Part shown: one piece after another, positions 47,801 through 60,205 of the stretch
Layout of the letters: each line of letters begins with the position of its first letter
Numbering within the stretch: position 1 is the first letter of the stretch
Assembly (NCBI RefSeq): GCF_001625215.2
Contig: NC_030389.2
Location: 32,601,454-32,665,453, forward strand
Length of the DNA: 64,000 bases
Direction: 5' to 3'
Source: Daucus carota subsp. sativus
Lineage: Eukaryota > Streptophyta > Magnoliopsida > Apiales > Apiaceae
Made by a program: the position numbers and the translations under genes
The notes under the pieces: generated by a model
The model's database searches: none
Told to the model about the DNA's origin: nothing
What the model saw: the letters and a program-made list of their open reading frames with translations, nothing else

Positions 47801-50800
47801 CAATTATTATTTATACAAGGTGTGTGCAACATATGATATAAAAGAATGTGTTGATGGTCTGTCTATCATATATCACTTAACTATTACACAAACGTACGCT
47901 CAAAAAAAGAGAAATATATATAAAACAACGCGGACCACACATCTTCATCTAATCATGATTTAGGATATCGTAATTCACATATCAAGAACAAGTTTTCATA
48001 TTGGATGAAATAATTTAATAATTTTTAACAATAAATTACAAATCTTTTTAATGAGGTATAATATATTTAAATTCTAAAAGTTTCAGGATTAATTTCGAAT
48101 ATAATTTTGAACATGTAGATAATATGGTAGTGGCCTCCATATCCTAACGAATTAGAATATAGAAAAATTAGTTCAAATGTTGTTTTTGATCCATAATTAT
48201 TTTTAAATATAGTACATATTATTACTATATATCAATGCTATTAGATTGCAAATGTTACATTTCATATTTACATATTCTGTTTAAAAAAAAAGACGTAATA
48301 GTTATGCACTTATGCTCGAAATAATATGATGACACACGAATATTATTTAAAACACAATGCTTTTATGCTAGTTTAGTTATATGAGGCAAATTTTAACATT
48401 TAGCAGAAGAAAGGAAACTCCTGACTAGTTTACAATTTATACACAAATTTATAATAATTCTACTTTTTCGATCAGACCAACTGTATATTGGTCATTATCA
48501 AGCATGGTCATTATAGAATATCCGGACAATTTCCATTCATATTTTGTGTTCTTTCAAAGATAGTTTAGTTCTTTATTTTTATTTTTAAGTAGTGGCTCCC
48601 GTAATTGGTTTTGGCTCGATGTAAGTCTTCATTGTTTATTGTATTGAGAGGAATCTGTGCTTGGTACAACACCCGCTAAAGTCCCAAAAATAGGTTTTTT
48701 TATGATAAAAATATTAAAATAGGACAAGCAAATATACTTTATTTACACACGGTTTAGTTATCAAACCACTTGATATGTTAGTCTTCTAAATTAATGGTAT
48801 TACTAGCTTATAACCCGTGCAATGCACGGGTGGTTTTAATATTTATTATTTTATCATATATATTTCAAATTTAATTAATTTTATTATGAAAATAAATTAA
48901 GACACAATAATGTGGTTAAATAATTTTTTATTTAATAACTGAATAATTAGAAAAAGTGAGCCACTGGTTCAGATACAATGATACGTAATAGTTAAGTCCG
49001 TCAAATGGCTAATTATAGGTCGAACATATATATTTTAATATAAATGTTAAAATATTTTTTTTTAAATGTTATAATTAAAAGAGACCTGTAAATCTAGATT
49101 TAAACCAACCAACTTTTTAATATTTTATAATTAATAATGAATAATATAGAATATAACATATATAAGTTAAAAAGATGCGTAAACCCATATACCGACCCAT
49201 CATATTAACCTAATTTTTAATGTTTTGGTTTAGTTGATAATAAAAAATATATTATAATATGTTGTAAATTAAGGGGGTACGTGAGTCGAATATAAACCGG
49301 CTCAGAAAACTCGGCTTATTTACTAAAAATCATATATAATAATATTATATTTTTATATATGTCGCCCGTGTTAATTATAGAACATCGGTTTTTTAGTTAG
49401 AAAATCTAAAATGTGTTTAGTTAAAAAGGTAATTACTATGTTGCTCGATGTTATTCTAAGAGATTGATTTTTTTTAGTTAGAAAATATAAAGAGGATAAT
49501 ATATTTTGGTTACAATGAATACCTGAGTATATAGATTGGCACATATTTAAAATGAATATTTCGTTATATAGATAGGCTCGTATTTTCGGCCCAAGTTCGA
49601 CCGATCAAACTTTTAATGTTTCGGCTTTAATACTATAGTTATATAGATAGGCCCATATTTTCGGCCCAAGTACCGACCGACCAAACTTTTAATATTTCGT
49701 CTTTAATAGTAGTATAGTATATATAGATAGATGCCGACGGTCGTACATGTATTATTTGAAAGCAGAAAATATATGTAATAAGTGATAATTTGTGAAGATT
49801 ATTATCCCAATTAATTAGCCTGAAGTGTATATAAAATCTTACTTTACTATAGACATCATAAAAAAATATTGTTGGCGATAACATTACGTGTGTATGTCCC
49901 AAATCATTATAATTGACTTTTCAATATTATATATAACTAACAACATTTTCGCCGAATTGACTAATATACGGACACCAAAAAAGATGTACAATTCAAAATG
50001 TATTGGCACTTATATATTTGATTACATATATTAGAAATTAACTAGATATAATCATCGGTAAGAACTTATCTCCATTTTTTTGCTAAGAATTCTTTTTTTA
50101 CATATTACGTATTGAAGTGCTTCATTACTGAGAACCGCCACACATAAGATATTATCATTACGGGTTTGCATGTTCGGAAATGCTCTAAATTAGAATACTT
50201 TTGGAGACACTTTAAAAATATGTAATGAAAAGTGTTTGTAAAGAATTTGTAGTTTATCGAAACTATATATTCCTTAAAAGAAATTTGTAAACTTTTTTCC
50301 TACTTCATTGGTGAAAAGGAACTGAACTAAAAAGTGGATAAGCCAGCAGGGTATTAGTCACGGGCACACCCGTAGAAAGTCTTTGAAATTCCCACATATG
50401 CAAGGTAGGATGAGGTTTCCACGTCAAGATTATCCATTAGTACAAAACCTATCTGTTGATATTAAACCTCGGCCAAATGCTTGTATTGTTTTGTAGTAGT
50501 AATCTGTATGACTGTATTTTATTCAAGCATTTGTACTTGACTTCTGACAATAAGTAGGCAGGAAACCATTTCTACCTTTTCGCAGCTTTCACACTCCTGT
50601 TTTGATTCATTCCATTAAACATGCAATAATTTTGCGGTGTAAATTTTATTTAACCCTACAAATATTTAGCTGACTCTAATAGTTGGAGGTAATTTGATTT
50701 AGCGTAGGCTTTATGTTTACATATTTTAACTTTTCAAGTTATAAGCATAATTTTGATGATATTTAATACTGAAATCTGTCACAGTTTTCCGATAATGCTA

Positions 50801-51266
50801 AAAATAGTTTTTTTCAGAAAGATGAGAGTGTTTGTTTTATTAAAAATAATTGTGATTCAAAAGTCAATATTGAGAAAAGTCTCGAAAAATTATCGTTGTC
50901 TGTGCCAACAATACCAAAAGGAAGTAAGTATTTTTCACTAGGATAAGTGTTAATAATTTCGGTGATTAGACTCAGAAATTCCCGCAACAGTATATCTAAT
51001 CACCCTTTTTTATAGAGGTTATTTAAGCCTAAATCCATCATTATTTGCCAAGTTATGACGGAAAATTTCCGTAGTTTTTGCTCGAGTAGCAAATTAAGCG
51101 AAACGCCACAACTTCACAAGTTCAGTAAAAGCGTAGCACGTTCAACATCATGGTAGGCCTCCTCACAGTTGCACTCGGATGATGAGTAAAGTTGCAACGA
51201 ATAGTTCATCCTAAAATACTTATCTTATCTTGCGATGACAAATTATGTAATTTAGATACTTATATG
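47801..51266. other. Gene-free AT-rich region
   Basis: It contains a GC palindrome CCCGTGCAATGCACGGG (48824-48840) of the sort found at plant transposon ends. Two 75-bp units (GATAGGC...TATTTTCGGCCCAAG at 49571 and 49646) are present. Otherwise it is low-complexity AT sequence with no supportable gene. Confidence 0.55.
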
Positions 51267-51451
51267 CAAGGACGGATCTAGTAATAGGCACGTAGGGACA
51301 CGTGTCCTCCCTAAAAAAAATTTAACGTCTTTTCACCTTTATAAATTTTACAAAATTATATAAGTGTCCTCTGAAAATCTGAAAATATATAGATGTTTTT
51401 CGAAAATTTGCTTGATACCCCCCTAGGAAAATATTCCTAGATCCGCCCCTG
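51267..51451. mobile_element. hAT-type MITE, 185 bp
   Basis: TIRs CAAGGACGGATCTAG and (complement) CAGGGGCGGATCTAG are flanked by CTTATATG / CTTACATG (8 bp, one mismatch). A truncated relative with the shared TGTTTTTCGAAAATTTG core is at 60713-60866. Confidence 0.7.
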
Positions 51452-52165
51452 CTTACATGCCTAATCCACCTTTATATTATTTATCGATTATGCCAAAAAC
51501 TGATATCATTTCAATAATTTTTCTGATCAACTTTAATCACTTCCAATATTGACAGATTCCAAGCACAGCCAACCAGCTAGTAAAGCACAGTGTGTTTTGA
51601 GTACGGGGCAACACCTCAATCTGTACCAAACAGAAGAATTATAATTTGTTGACACAAATTACTTAAGAGGTAAATAAAAACAAGGGGACAATCTAACAAA
51701 ATGGGTCACTTTCACATCTAGCAAGCAAGAAATTGACAACAAAAAACTAGATCAGAGACTTATTTCTCATCCACAGCAATGGAAATCCCGTGAATTGACA
51801 TGTCACCAATTAGAAATCAGAAACTAGATAATATTTATATTTTTAACCAATTAGAAAATAGATAAGGCCTTTCGGTGGGTCCTAATAATCCAAATAATGT
51901 GCACTTGTCTCATGAAAAGTGCATCAGATTATCTGCAATTTTAGTAATATATATCCTGGTAATAATCAGAAGTTCCACTAAGGCCCTGAAAAGTGCATGA
52001 AATCAACCTCATTGAGTCATTGCTGACACTTCAGTTCACAATTATTTCGCAAATTCTCTGATTAAAGTGCACACTCGTTTGTCCTAATTTTTCTGCTACA
52101 TTAATTGTTTTCTTTCAAGGTTGTTCGGAAAACTTGAAAAATCGGAGATTTATTGGATTGAATCG
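51452..52165 (+). other. Upstream region of the CONSTANS-like gene
   Basis: AT-rich promoter and leader. No certain TATA box or operator could be assigned, and there are no ORFs of note. Confidence 0.4.
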
Positions 52166-53973
52166 ATGATTTCTAGCAAAAAATTGGCCAGTGCAGTAGG
52201 TGGCAAAACGGCTAGAGCTTGCGATGGTTGCATAAAGAAGCGGGCTCGGTGGTATTGTGCCGCCGATGATGCTTTTTTATGCCAAGCTTGTGATTCGTCT
52301 GTTCACTCGGCGAATCTTTTAGCGGGGAGACACGAAAGAGTACGCCTAAAGACGGCTTCCACGGAACGTGGTTCCGTGGAGCCGTCCTGGCATAATGGAT
52401 TTACAAGAAAACCTCGAACGCCTCGAAAATCAAAATTGCAAGGCGTGCAGAAAAACCCGATACATCTCGTGCCAGAGATGGGTCAGGATGAGAATTCGTT
52501 TGAGGAGAATGATGAGCAGGAACAGCTTCTTTATCAAGTCCCGAATTTGGACCTGTTGTCTGATCAGCTGTGCCTTGCGAAACAAGGCAAAAAAAGTGAT
52601 GGAACGATAAATTATGATAAGTATAGTTTGCGCGGGTTGAGTGAATCGAACAATGATATCGAGGAATTCGCAGCTGATGTTGAAAGCTTACTAGGCAAAG
52701 GTTTAGACGAGGAGTCATTCGATATGGAAAAATTAGGGTTTTTAAATTGCAGAGAGAAGGACTTGGTGGAAAGTTGTGACAGAAGTATCGAAACAGTGAA
52801 GCTCGAAGAAAATAAAGACACGGCAGTGACAATGGGGATAAATATTGGTGAGATTGATATTACGGAAAAATTTGAGCTGAATTTCGATGACTACGAGTCC
52901 ACGGAGAATTGTGCAGAAGATAATGAAGCAGGAGCTAACGGTGGAACATGTGTGGAGAACGAAGAATTTGTCGTCAGAAATGGAGATGAATTGATAGGAA
53001 AGAAGAGGAATCGTTTGTTGGCGCTTGATTACGAAGGGGTCATTTCTGCTTGGGCTGATCAAAAGAGACCGTGGGTGATCGGTGAAGGGCGGCCGGAACT
53101 GGACCTTAATGATTTCTGGCCAGCTGATTTCATGGTAAAATGATTCTTTTCCTTGTCACTCAATTTACTGTACAGTATTAGGCAGCACAGTTAAGCCTCT
53201 TTAAAGTAATAACGTCGAGACCAATGAAAATATTACTACGAGTTTTTTACTTTATTTAAAATAAAAATACACCGCCTACATTAGTTAGGACCATAGAAAT
53301 ATCTTACTTTATTGATTATTACTTAATCGAGATTAAATGTACTTCACTTCATGTAGCTATTTAATTAAAATTTTATAGTAAAATATATAGAAAAGGGTTC
53401 TTATTGTAAATTACATTTTCTGAGATAAATCATATAGACTATGCATGTAATGTCTAGCTTAGTAACTTTCTGTTGTTGGCTAGTCCATATCAGAAGGGTT
53501 AGTTGAACTTAGTACAAGAGCATACACCGATTTTAAGCACAAATCTCGTAAATGATGGGGTACGAGTTTGTTTAATTATCAACAAAAATTAAAAGGGGGA
53601 GAAATACATACGAAACTTATTAGTAAAGGTCAATTTCACAGAAATAAAGGCGGAGAAATACAAATGCAACTTCCTTTTGAAACTTACAAAAACGTAAACA
53701 AACGAAATGGTTTCATGTCATCTGACGAGAATTATTCAAATTTTACAGGAGGTATGTGGAGGAGTTGATAATCAGGCGTACGGAGAGATGGGGGGAAGCA
53801 GTAATTTAATGGCGGACGGAGGGAGAGAAGCAAGAGTATTAAGGTACAGAGAGAAGAGAAGAAGAAGACTGTTTTGCAAGAAAATAAGGTATGAAGTGAG
53901 GAAACTAAATGCAGAGAAGAGGCCTAGAATCAAAGGAAGGTTTGTTAAGAGGCCAATTGATAATGCAGCTTAG
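52166..53973 (+). CDS. COL: CONSTANS-like (COL16-type) B-box/CCT transcriptional regulator, 397 aa, 2 exons
   Basis: Exons are 52166-53134 and 53749-53973, joined in phase 0 (GT-AG). The start is the ATG at 52166. Residues 19-56 form one complete B-box zinc finger (Cys19, Cys22, Cys31, Asp34/35, Cys39, Cys42, His47, His56). A long acidic middle region follows, with a conserved block near the exon end ([21 protein letters not shown]). Exon 2 encodes the CCT domain ([17 protein letters not shown]...[22 protein letters not shown]) and ends shortly after it. One B-box plus a CCT domain and a single intron between them is the group III COL pattern (COL6/7/8/16). Members are nuclear regulators of light, flowering or greening responses; the exact role is not inferable here. 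Confidence 0.93.
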
Positions 53974-54318
53974 TTGCTAGTTAATTTCTCTCATGCTTGC
54001 AGCCAAATTGTAGTGGGGTAAATCTACTCATTTACTGGAAGCTATAGGAAGATATATACCACTTTTTCATATATAATGTACATATCTATATGCATTTCTC
54101 GCTGTAAATTGCTTCAAACTCTTGTCCTACGTATAATTATCTTTTAAAATCAATGCTACTACAAAACATTCAGCTTTTTATGATAGAAATTTAGCACCTT
54201 TTTCATCATAAATAACATTGTTGATGGCAGATTTTATTCGCAACTAAACAATAATAATACTTTAGCAACTTAAAATATATCTTTCGACTAAAAGTATTTC
54301 GGGACTAGAAGTACTTTA
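53974..54318. other. Downstream region of the CONSTANS-like gene
   Basis: This is 3' UTR and flank, ending at the CACTA target duplication TTA (54316-54318). There is no other feature. Confidence 0.5.
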
Positions 54319-54710
54319 CACTAAAAAAAGTGGCTATTTGCGACCAGAACTTTCGATCGGACACTAATTTTCGATAGTTTTTGGTCGAAAATAATCCCAG
54401 TAAAAAATAACTGGTCGAAAATAATGAATTCGACCGTATATAGTCGAAAATAAACTTATTTTGACCGCCTATTTTTGACTCTGTGCCTTAGTTTATCCCG
54501 CCTATGTGTTTGGTCGAAAATAAGCTCCGGTCAAAAATAATTGGTGGCGCGAATTTTACCGCACTTTTACATTTAAAACTTTTTGAGGATGTTTCTGGTC
54601 AAAAATATAAATTCGATCGTATTCGGTCGAAAATATAAATTCGATCAGAAACTGTCAAAAATATAAATTCGACAAGAGTCGGTCAAAAACACAAATTCGA
54701 CCGACTTTGG

Positions 54711-54781
<71 letters not shown>

Positions 54782-55424
54782 GACCGTTTCTGGTCGAATT
54801 TATATTTTCGACCGAATTGCCATGGCAGTGTGTCTTTAAGTCTTACTCTTGTCTGTTGAATTTGGTTTAAAGATATTTGTACGTTGAATTTGGTTTAAGG
54901 ATATTTGGATGTTGGCAATTTGTGTTTGTTCTTTTTTTTCATTTCTTGGGTTTGTACAGGTAGGCAGAGGTCTATATGACCAGATTTTTTTTGATAATTA
55001 CATAATAAATTTGACCGGAATAAATAAATGGTAAAATAATTTCGATCTAATAGCGTAAAAAATTTGACCCAAAAAAAATGAATGGTAAAATATTTTCGAC
55101 CAGTTAATTTTAACAATAAAGATAATTTTGACCGAAAACGGTTGAAATTACATTCGACCAGATATTGGCGGGAGTTTTAAATTGCGGTCGAATTTATATT
55201 TTCGACCAAATTTTCAAATTTTGAGCGGGAAACGAAAAACTTCAAATTTTTTCAAGGCGAAGGATGAAAATTTGGGCGGTCGAAAATGGTTGAAAATAAT
55301 TATTTTCGACCGGAGACGTAATTTCGACCAGCTTATTATCGACTGCGGAAATGCGGTCGAAAATAAGCTTTTTCGACCAGATTTCACCGGTCGAAAATGA
55401 CCGCTTACCGCTTTCCTTGTAGTG
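54319..55424. mobile_element. Small CACTA element, 1.1 kb, built of TTCGACC repeats
   Basis: It starts CACTAAAAAAAGTGGC and ends (complement) CACTACAAGGAAAGCGG. TTA target duplications lie at 54316-54318 and 55425-55427. Nearly the whole interior is made of ATTCGACC/GGTCGAAAATA words on both strands, as subterminal repeats. It holds a (TA)n tract at about 54714-54779 and no transposase. Confidence 0.85.
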
Positions 55425-55590
55425 TTAGAAATGATGTAATTCACTTATAGGATTTCAATTGAATTAACTTGTCTAAGTGGTAGTAGTGATATTACTTAAA
55501 ACATGAATTCTTGCTGTTAAAATTGGTGATTTTCGAGACCAAATATGCTAGGACATTAGTATTTTCACTTAAATTTATGCTCTGGACCTC

Positions 55591-55985
55591 GAGGCTTCTA
55601 TCGCGAAGAGAGGTGGCGCTAATTGTGTAAATGGCACAGGTATGGCCACCAATAAACATGAAGAAGTTTGAGACCCTCTCATACCTTCCTCCTCTAACCG
55701 CAATTGGCCAAGGAAGTCGACTAGCTTCTCCGTAGTGGATGGGTTCCTTGTTTGGAAATGTTCATATAAATTGTCTCATATTGATCAAATGTAGCATGAT
55801 TTCGTCTATCGTGAGTACAACAAGTCCCTCGGATACTATGACAGACGATTCTGGGTCATGTGGAAGCCGCCTATGTTCAGATGCACCGACTCATCGCAGG
55901 TGTTAAAGGAGCTTGATGAGCGCGTCAAGGTGTACCCCCAGGCCTACGTGCGTGTTATCGGATTCGACAACATTCATCATGCATC
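55591..55985 (+). pseudogene. rbcS: Rubisco small subunit (rbcS) pseudogene
   Basis: Three segments in three frames match the mature small subunit: VWPPINMKKFETLSYLPPL (from 55640), LAKEVD-stop-LLRSGWVPCLE (55704-55749, TAG where Tyr is usual) and [20 protein letters not shown] through [14 protein letters not shown] and VRVIGFDN (55801-55973). The C-terminal QVQCISF-type end is lost by a frame change. Short leftovers ending in CAG and GTAG sit where rbcS introns usually lie, suggesting a decayed genomic copy rather than a processed one. Sequence similar to an rbcS 3' UTR may continue to about 56160. No functional Rubisco subunit can be made. Confidence 0.92.
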
Positions 55986-57092
55986 AGTTTCATTACTCAC
56001 CGGCCAGAGTAAATGTGAAGATCAATCTGTTTGTCGATTTATCCTTTATGTTGTTCGGCTGATGTATAAACCTTTGCATTTTCCATTTTATTCCTTTGAA
56101 TTGTATGATTGTAATCTTGTTTTGAATTTCTTACTTGCTTCTCCAACACAAGATAATTGGAATTATAGAGGATTGACATGTAGTGATTGTTGGTGATAAA
56201 ATAATATATCTATTTGTTTGTTTTCTAACTTCATCTATACATTTGATTCGCATTACATACCACGATAGCGAAAAGTTGATTATTAGAAACTCATCTTTGC
56301 AGAAGTATTCAGAAATTATTAAAATCGAAAAGTTGATTGTTAGAAGCTCATTTTTTGTGATCCGAAGATATTCAAAACTTGTTAAGACTCGGATATAATG
56401 GCTTTTCTTTGCGACAAAGAGTATGTTTGTGTGGGTTTTGACCCCGGATTTTAAGTTATTTTTAATTTAAAACTAAAAAATGTTTGTTCGTCTAATAAGC
56501 AGAAGTCGATTTAGAAAAAGGTTAGAAATCGACTTAAAACAATAAGTTAGTTTGAGGTACTCTTTCATTAACTTAATTTTAACGCAAAAGTCACAGGTTA
56601 CTCATATATGATATATCACTCTTTTTATTACATTTCTACTAACTTATAAATTATTAATGAGTCAAATTTATCTAACACGGAGATTTTAAACCCTTAAATT
56701 TATCACATTAAGTCACGTTAAATCATAAGTTTTAAACAGTCTAAACCTCTAACGGGCTCAAAATAGTATTCAGAAATCACCAGGACTCGATACAATGATA
56801 AAATGAAAAGACCCAGGTACATGGAACCTTGGATTACAAAAACACTGGTACATTTTTCTGGATTTCATCCACCGATTCCAAGTCGAATGCAACATCTGCT
56901 ACTGCAAATGCAAAAAAATCGAATCGAGTTGATAGATTCCATATCAGATATGTATCTCACTATACTAAACCATACTCTGAAACTCTGGTACGTCCGGCGA
57001 AAGAGAGATATACTTCAAACCGAAATCCGGGGAGAGTAAGATGTACACACGAAAAAAACAGAGAGGTTGCAACTCTGGTATGTCTGAATATA
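55986..57092. other. Spacer without supportable genes
   Basis: It has a short near-duplicate (AAAAGTTGATT(A/G)TTAGAA(A/G)CTCAT) at 56270 and 56330. Short ORFs here lack any recognisable feature. Confidence 0.5.
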
Positions 57093-57368
57093 TTAGTTTG
57101 GAACCTCCTTAATGCCCTTCAAATCCCAAATATCATCATCCCAAACAACATCACTATACAAATCATCATAAGCTTCCCCCATGAACTCAATATCCCAACA
57201 AGGCCACCAACTTGTACCCCATGACATTTGCTCATCCCCCACCATCCACACATTGCTGCTACTGCACCACTCCTCCCACTCCATCAACTCCACCTCCCCC
57301 GCCTCCACCGCCACAAAATCCGCCCTTTCTCCTCCCACCACCTCCTCTTCCTTAATCCATTCCCCCAT
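57093..57368 (-). CDS. Possible small acidic, Trp-rich protein, 91 aa
   Basis: The ORF starts at the ATG at 57368. It is strongly acidic with eleven Trp, ending WDDDIWDLKGIKEV, and has motifs MEWEEWCSSS and MSWGTSWWPCWD. Composition bias (GGAG-rich sense strand in AT-rich DNA) supports coding. A TATA-like ATTTATAG lies about 110 nt upstream on the minus strand. I do not recognise the family with confidence; acidic Trp-rich small plant proteins of this style exist, but no function is claimed. Confidence 0.5.
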   Translation of the reverse strand: MGEWIKEEEVVGGERADFVAVEAGEVELMEWEEWCSSSNVWMVGDEQMSWGTSWWPCWDIEFMGEAYDDLYSDVVWDDDIWDLKGIKEVPN

Positions 57369-57958
57369 TTCCGTCACCACAAATTTAAAACAAGACAACT
57401 AATTTGAGACGGAAGAAATATGAGTTTATCTGTGCATGTAGTATGGTTGTGACAAAAATCATAGGGGAACACGTAGCTATAAATAAAGGAAGGGGTGAAG
57501 TTAATTTGGACCGAAAATAAAATTTGGGGACTTGGTTATGCATGGTGAATGGTGATGTGTGAAGATTAGAAAAATCAATGACCACGTCTTCACGTGACAG
57601 AGATTTGTCTTCTAGTCAAGGTTGGGTTTTCCAAACATTAATAAAAATCTTATCGTATGAAACTCTTCTAGTAGTATTTTAAAATCCCTATACAAAAAAG
57701 GATTAGTCACTCTGTACATACACAGGTTTACACCTCCAAGCGCCGGGTAGCACTGTTGGTGTGTTGCACGTTGCTAGAAACACACCAAGAAACAAATGAA
57801 TCCACAGGGAAAATAATGATTCGGATCGTTTGAATTCTAATTTCGTCGCTTGTATAAATTTTCCCTTATTGATAAACGTTTTTAACACACGCAATTGCAT
57901 AGGGTGAACAAAAAATCGATTAACGCAATTGTGAGAGAAGATTTGCAATCTTCCGATA
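57369..57958. other. Upstream region of the 91-aa ORF and spacer
   Basis: ACGTG-core motifs are present (57468, and TTCACGTGACAG at 57589). There is no gene. Confidence 0.4.
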
Positions 57959-57974
57959 ACATATGTTGTAACGG

Positions 57975-58605
57975 GATTATTTACAAAACCCTAATTTTCT
58001 TTTTCTCTCTTCTCTCTAGCCGCCTCCTCTTTTCATCTCCGACGGGGCTTCCATCGGTTTCCGGTGGAAAGCCCCAAATCTTTTCGTTTGATTGCTAGTT
58101 TTTGATTGTTCTTGCTTTTTCATTGAGTTTCTTAATAAATCTCCATATTCGGAGAAAGTTTTCTTAGATCTATATCACCGAAACTTTCGATTTTCGTTCT
58201 ATTCGCTTCCAGAAGCCTTTTTGGATTTGTGAGTGGATCGATTATCTCCTGAGCGTCGTGGTGCAGATCTAATTGTTTTAGTTTGTTTTGATTATAGTTT
58301 GATTTCTCTCCCCGGTGAGAGTGTGTGATTTTTCTCTCCTTTTGTGAGAGTGGTTTGGATTCATCGATAAAGTCTTTCGGGAATTGCATTTGTGGTCGAT
58401 AGCTCAAACGGAGTTTTTGGAAAAGATGGTGAACACAGAGAAAGGATTTATACATGTACCATCGTCAATTTCAACATCGCTTATTTGTCTCATCTTAGGT
58501 ATGAAGACAGGCATGTTAATTTTTTCTATGTTTGTTCAACTCGATCATTCTTGTAGATGCCGTATGGCTATTATTTATTGAATTATCTCCTTTTCTTCAA
58601 AAAAA
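57975..58605 (+). mobile_element. Retroposon with 16-bp target duplications, 631 bp
   Basis: ACATATGTTGTAACGG flanks it exactly (57959-57974 and 58606-58621), and the right end is a short A-run (TTCTTCAAAAAAAA). The left part (AACCCTAATTTTC, pyrimidine-rich, AGCCGCCTCC) resembles a plant LINE 5' UTR. No reverse transcriptase is present, so it may be an internally deleted LINE or another non-autonomous retroposon. Confidence 0.75.
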
Positions 58606-58654
58606 ACATATGTTGTAACGGTATAATCTCTATATAATTATATATATATATATA

Positions 58655-59225
58655 GGCTCATGATCAAATAGAAACCACTCTTAAAATAAAAACTAAAAAC
58701 CAGTTTCCCCACCACTATTTATAACTACGGGTATCACTAATTTATACTGCACTAATCACTGTTTTTATACAGTATGTAAACAGCGATTTTTATTATCAAA
58801 ATTGAGAAAATCTACTTATCTAAACTATTGATAATCGATTATAGATGATCAATTTCATCCGTAGGAAGGTTCTTGGCGGTAGGAAGCCGCAAGAGAAGTT
58901 GTATGATGACGGTAAGTAGTCGTTAGTTTTGTAAGTAATGATGGAAAGTGTATGTGATTATTAGTGATGATAAACAATGGTGGCAAGTCATTGAAACGTC
59001 TGGTAATGGTGGTAAGAGGTCCATTATTACGATTTAGGTGAAGATGATGGTCATATACGTTGCATATACGTGTGTGTATATATTTATATTCGCGAGATAT
59101 GCTATATATAAATTAGTGATATGTTATGTACAAATTAGTGATTTCTGTAGTTAAAAATAGTGATAAAAAATGTCCAGAAACTGGTTTTTAGTTTTTAGGC
59201 TAATTTAGTTTCTATTGGAGTAGGA

Positions 59226-59228
<3 letters not shown>
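58655..59228. mobile_element. 574-bp TIR element inserted in (TA)n
   Basis: Left GGCTCATGATCAAATAGAAAC...AAAAACTAAAAACCAGTTTC and right complement GAGTCCTACTCCAATAGAAAC...AAAAACTAAAAACCAGTTTC are inverted repeats over about 50 bp. TA microsatellite abuts both ends (58637-58654 and 59229-59306). There is no coding capacity. It is the third TIR element of this window bordered by TA tracts. Confidence 0.8.

Positions 59229-59306
<78 letters not shown>
59229..59306. repeat. (TA)39 microsatellite
   Basis: An uninterrupted TA tract at the right border of the 574-bp TIR element. Confidence 0.95.
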
Positions 59307-59309
<3 letters not shown>

Positions 59310-60012
59310 GTTGTGATAAATTTATAATATATATCACATTAAGAAATGTTAAATATTTCAAAAAAAATCAAATATTTCTCAAGTCTCACTAATAATAATA
59401 AATTTTGTGTGTACACAAATTAATTAATTAAAATTAGTTATGTGTCTGTCATAATATTTAGAGCGAATATCTAACCCTACTCTTACTTAAAATAATGATA
59501 TTTTTTTGTTTAAGAGGTTAAAATAATTATATTTCGACAGGCACGAAAAATGCTTATAACCTTTATTTATGCGGGGGCCAAGGGAGGGGGTCGTTTTCTA
59601 AAACGGAAACCTTGACCAAGTTCATGTAAAGAAAAGAGTTTAATTATTGTTGATATTAAATAATGCAAAATGGTGGGCACATGTTTTTTGCTTCTTTTTA
59701 TTGTCTACCATAACTTATGCTTGCTGCTTTATTCTACTAATATTGTTCCGTTTTATGCTACTTTATTCTTCTAAATATTAATTTTCCGTCCAAAAATTGT
59801 GAACACGTGTAATAAACTTTTTGATATGCAGGGTATGTCGCTTTCCAGCAATAAAATTAAGAAAATTAGTCTAAATATCTAATTATATGTTAATTTTTGC
59901 AGGTTTCGCACGTTTATTACCCCTCATATATTTTATGATATTTGTAATATTTTCCGTTTTAATTTGTTTGCATTCAAATTTCTAACTTTGCCATCGTTAG
60001 GTGTAAATATTA
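59307..60012. other. AT-rich spacer
   Basis: No gene or repeat of note was seen. Confidence 0.5.
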
Positions 60013-60205
60013 CTCGCTGTCCTAACAGATTCTTTACCTTACCTTTTGACATGTATTTTTAAACTTCTATAAAATATAGTTTCATAATATTTTTTAAAAA
60101 AAACTTTCTGATAAAGGTTTGACATTTAAATTTTTATTAAAAAAATATTACAAAAGTATAATTTATAATAAAGTTAAAATACGTGCAAACTTTTAACTGA
60201 GGGAG
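60013..60205. mobile_element. Degenerate Stowaway-like MITE, 193 bp
   Basis: Ends CTCGCTGTCC and ...ACTGAGGGAG are bounded by TA. Internal AAAATATAGTTTCATAATATTTTTT is shared with the other Stowaway copies. Confidence 0.65.

Noticed and set aside
56829..57224. 131-aa plus-strand ORF
   Set aside because: It overlaps the better minus-strand 91-aa ORF and looks like random low-complexity sequence.
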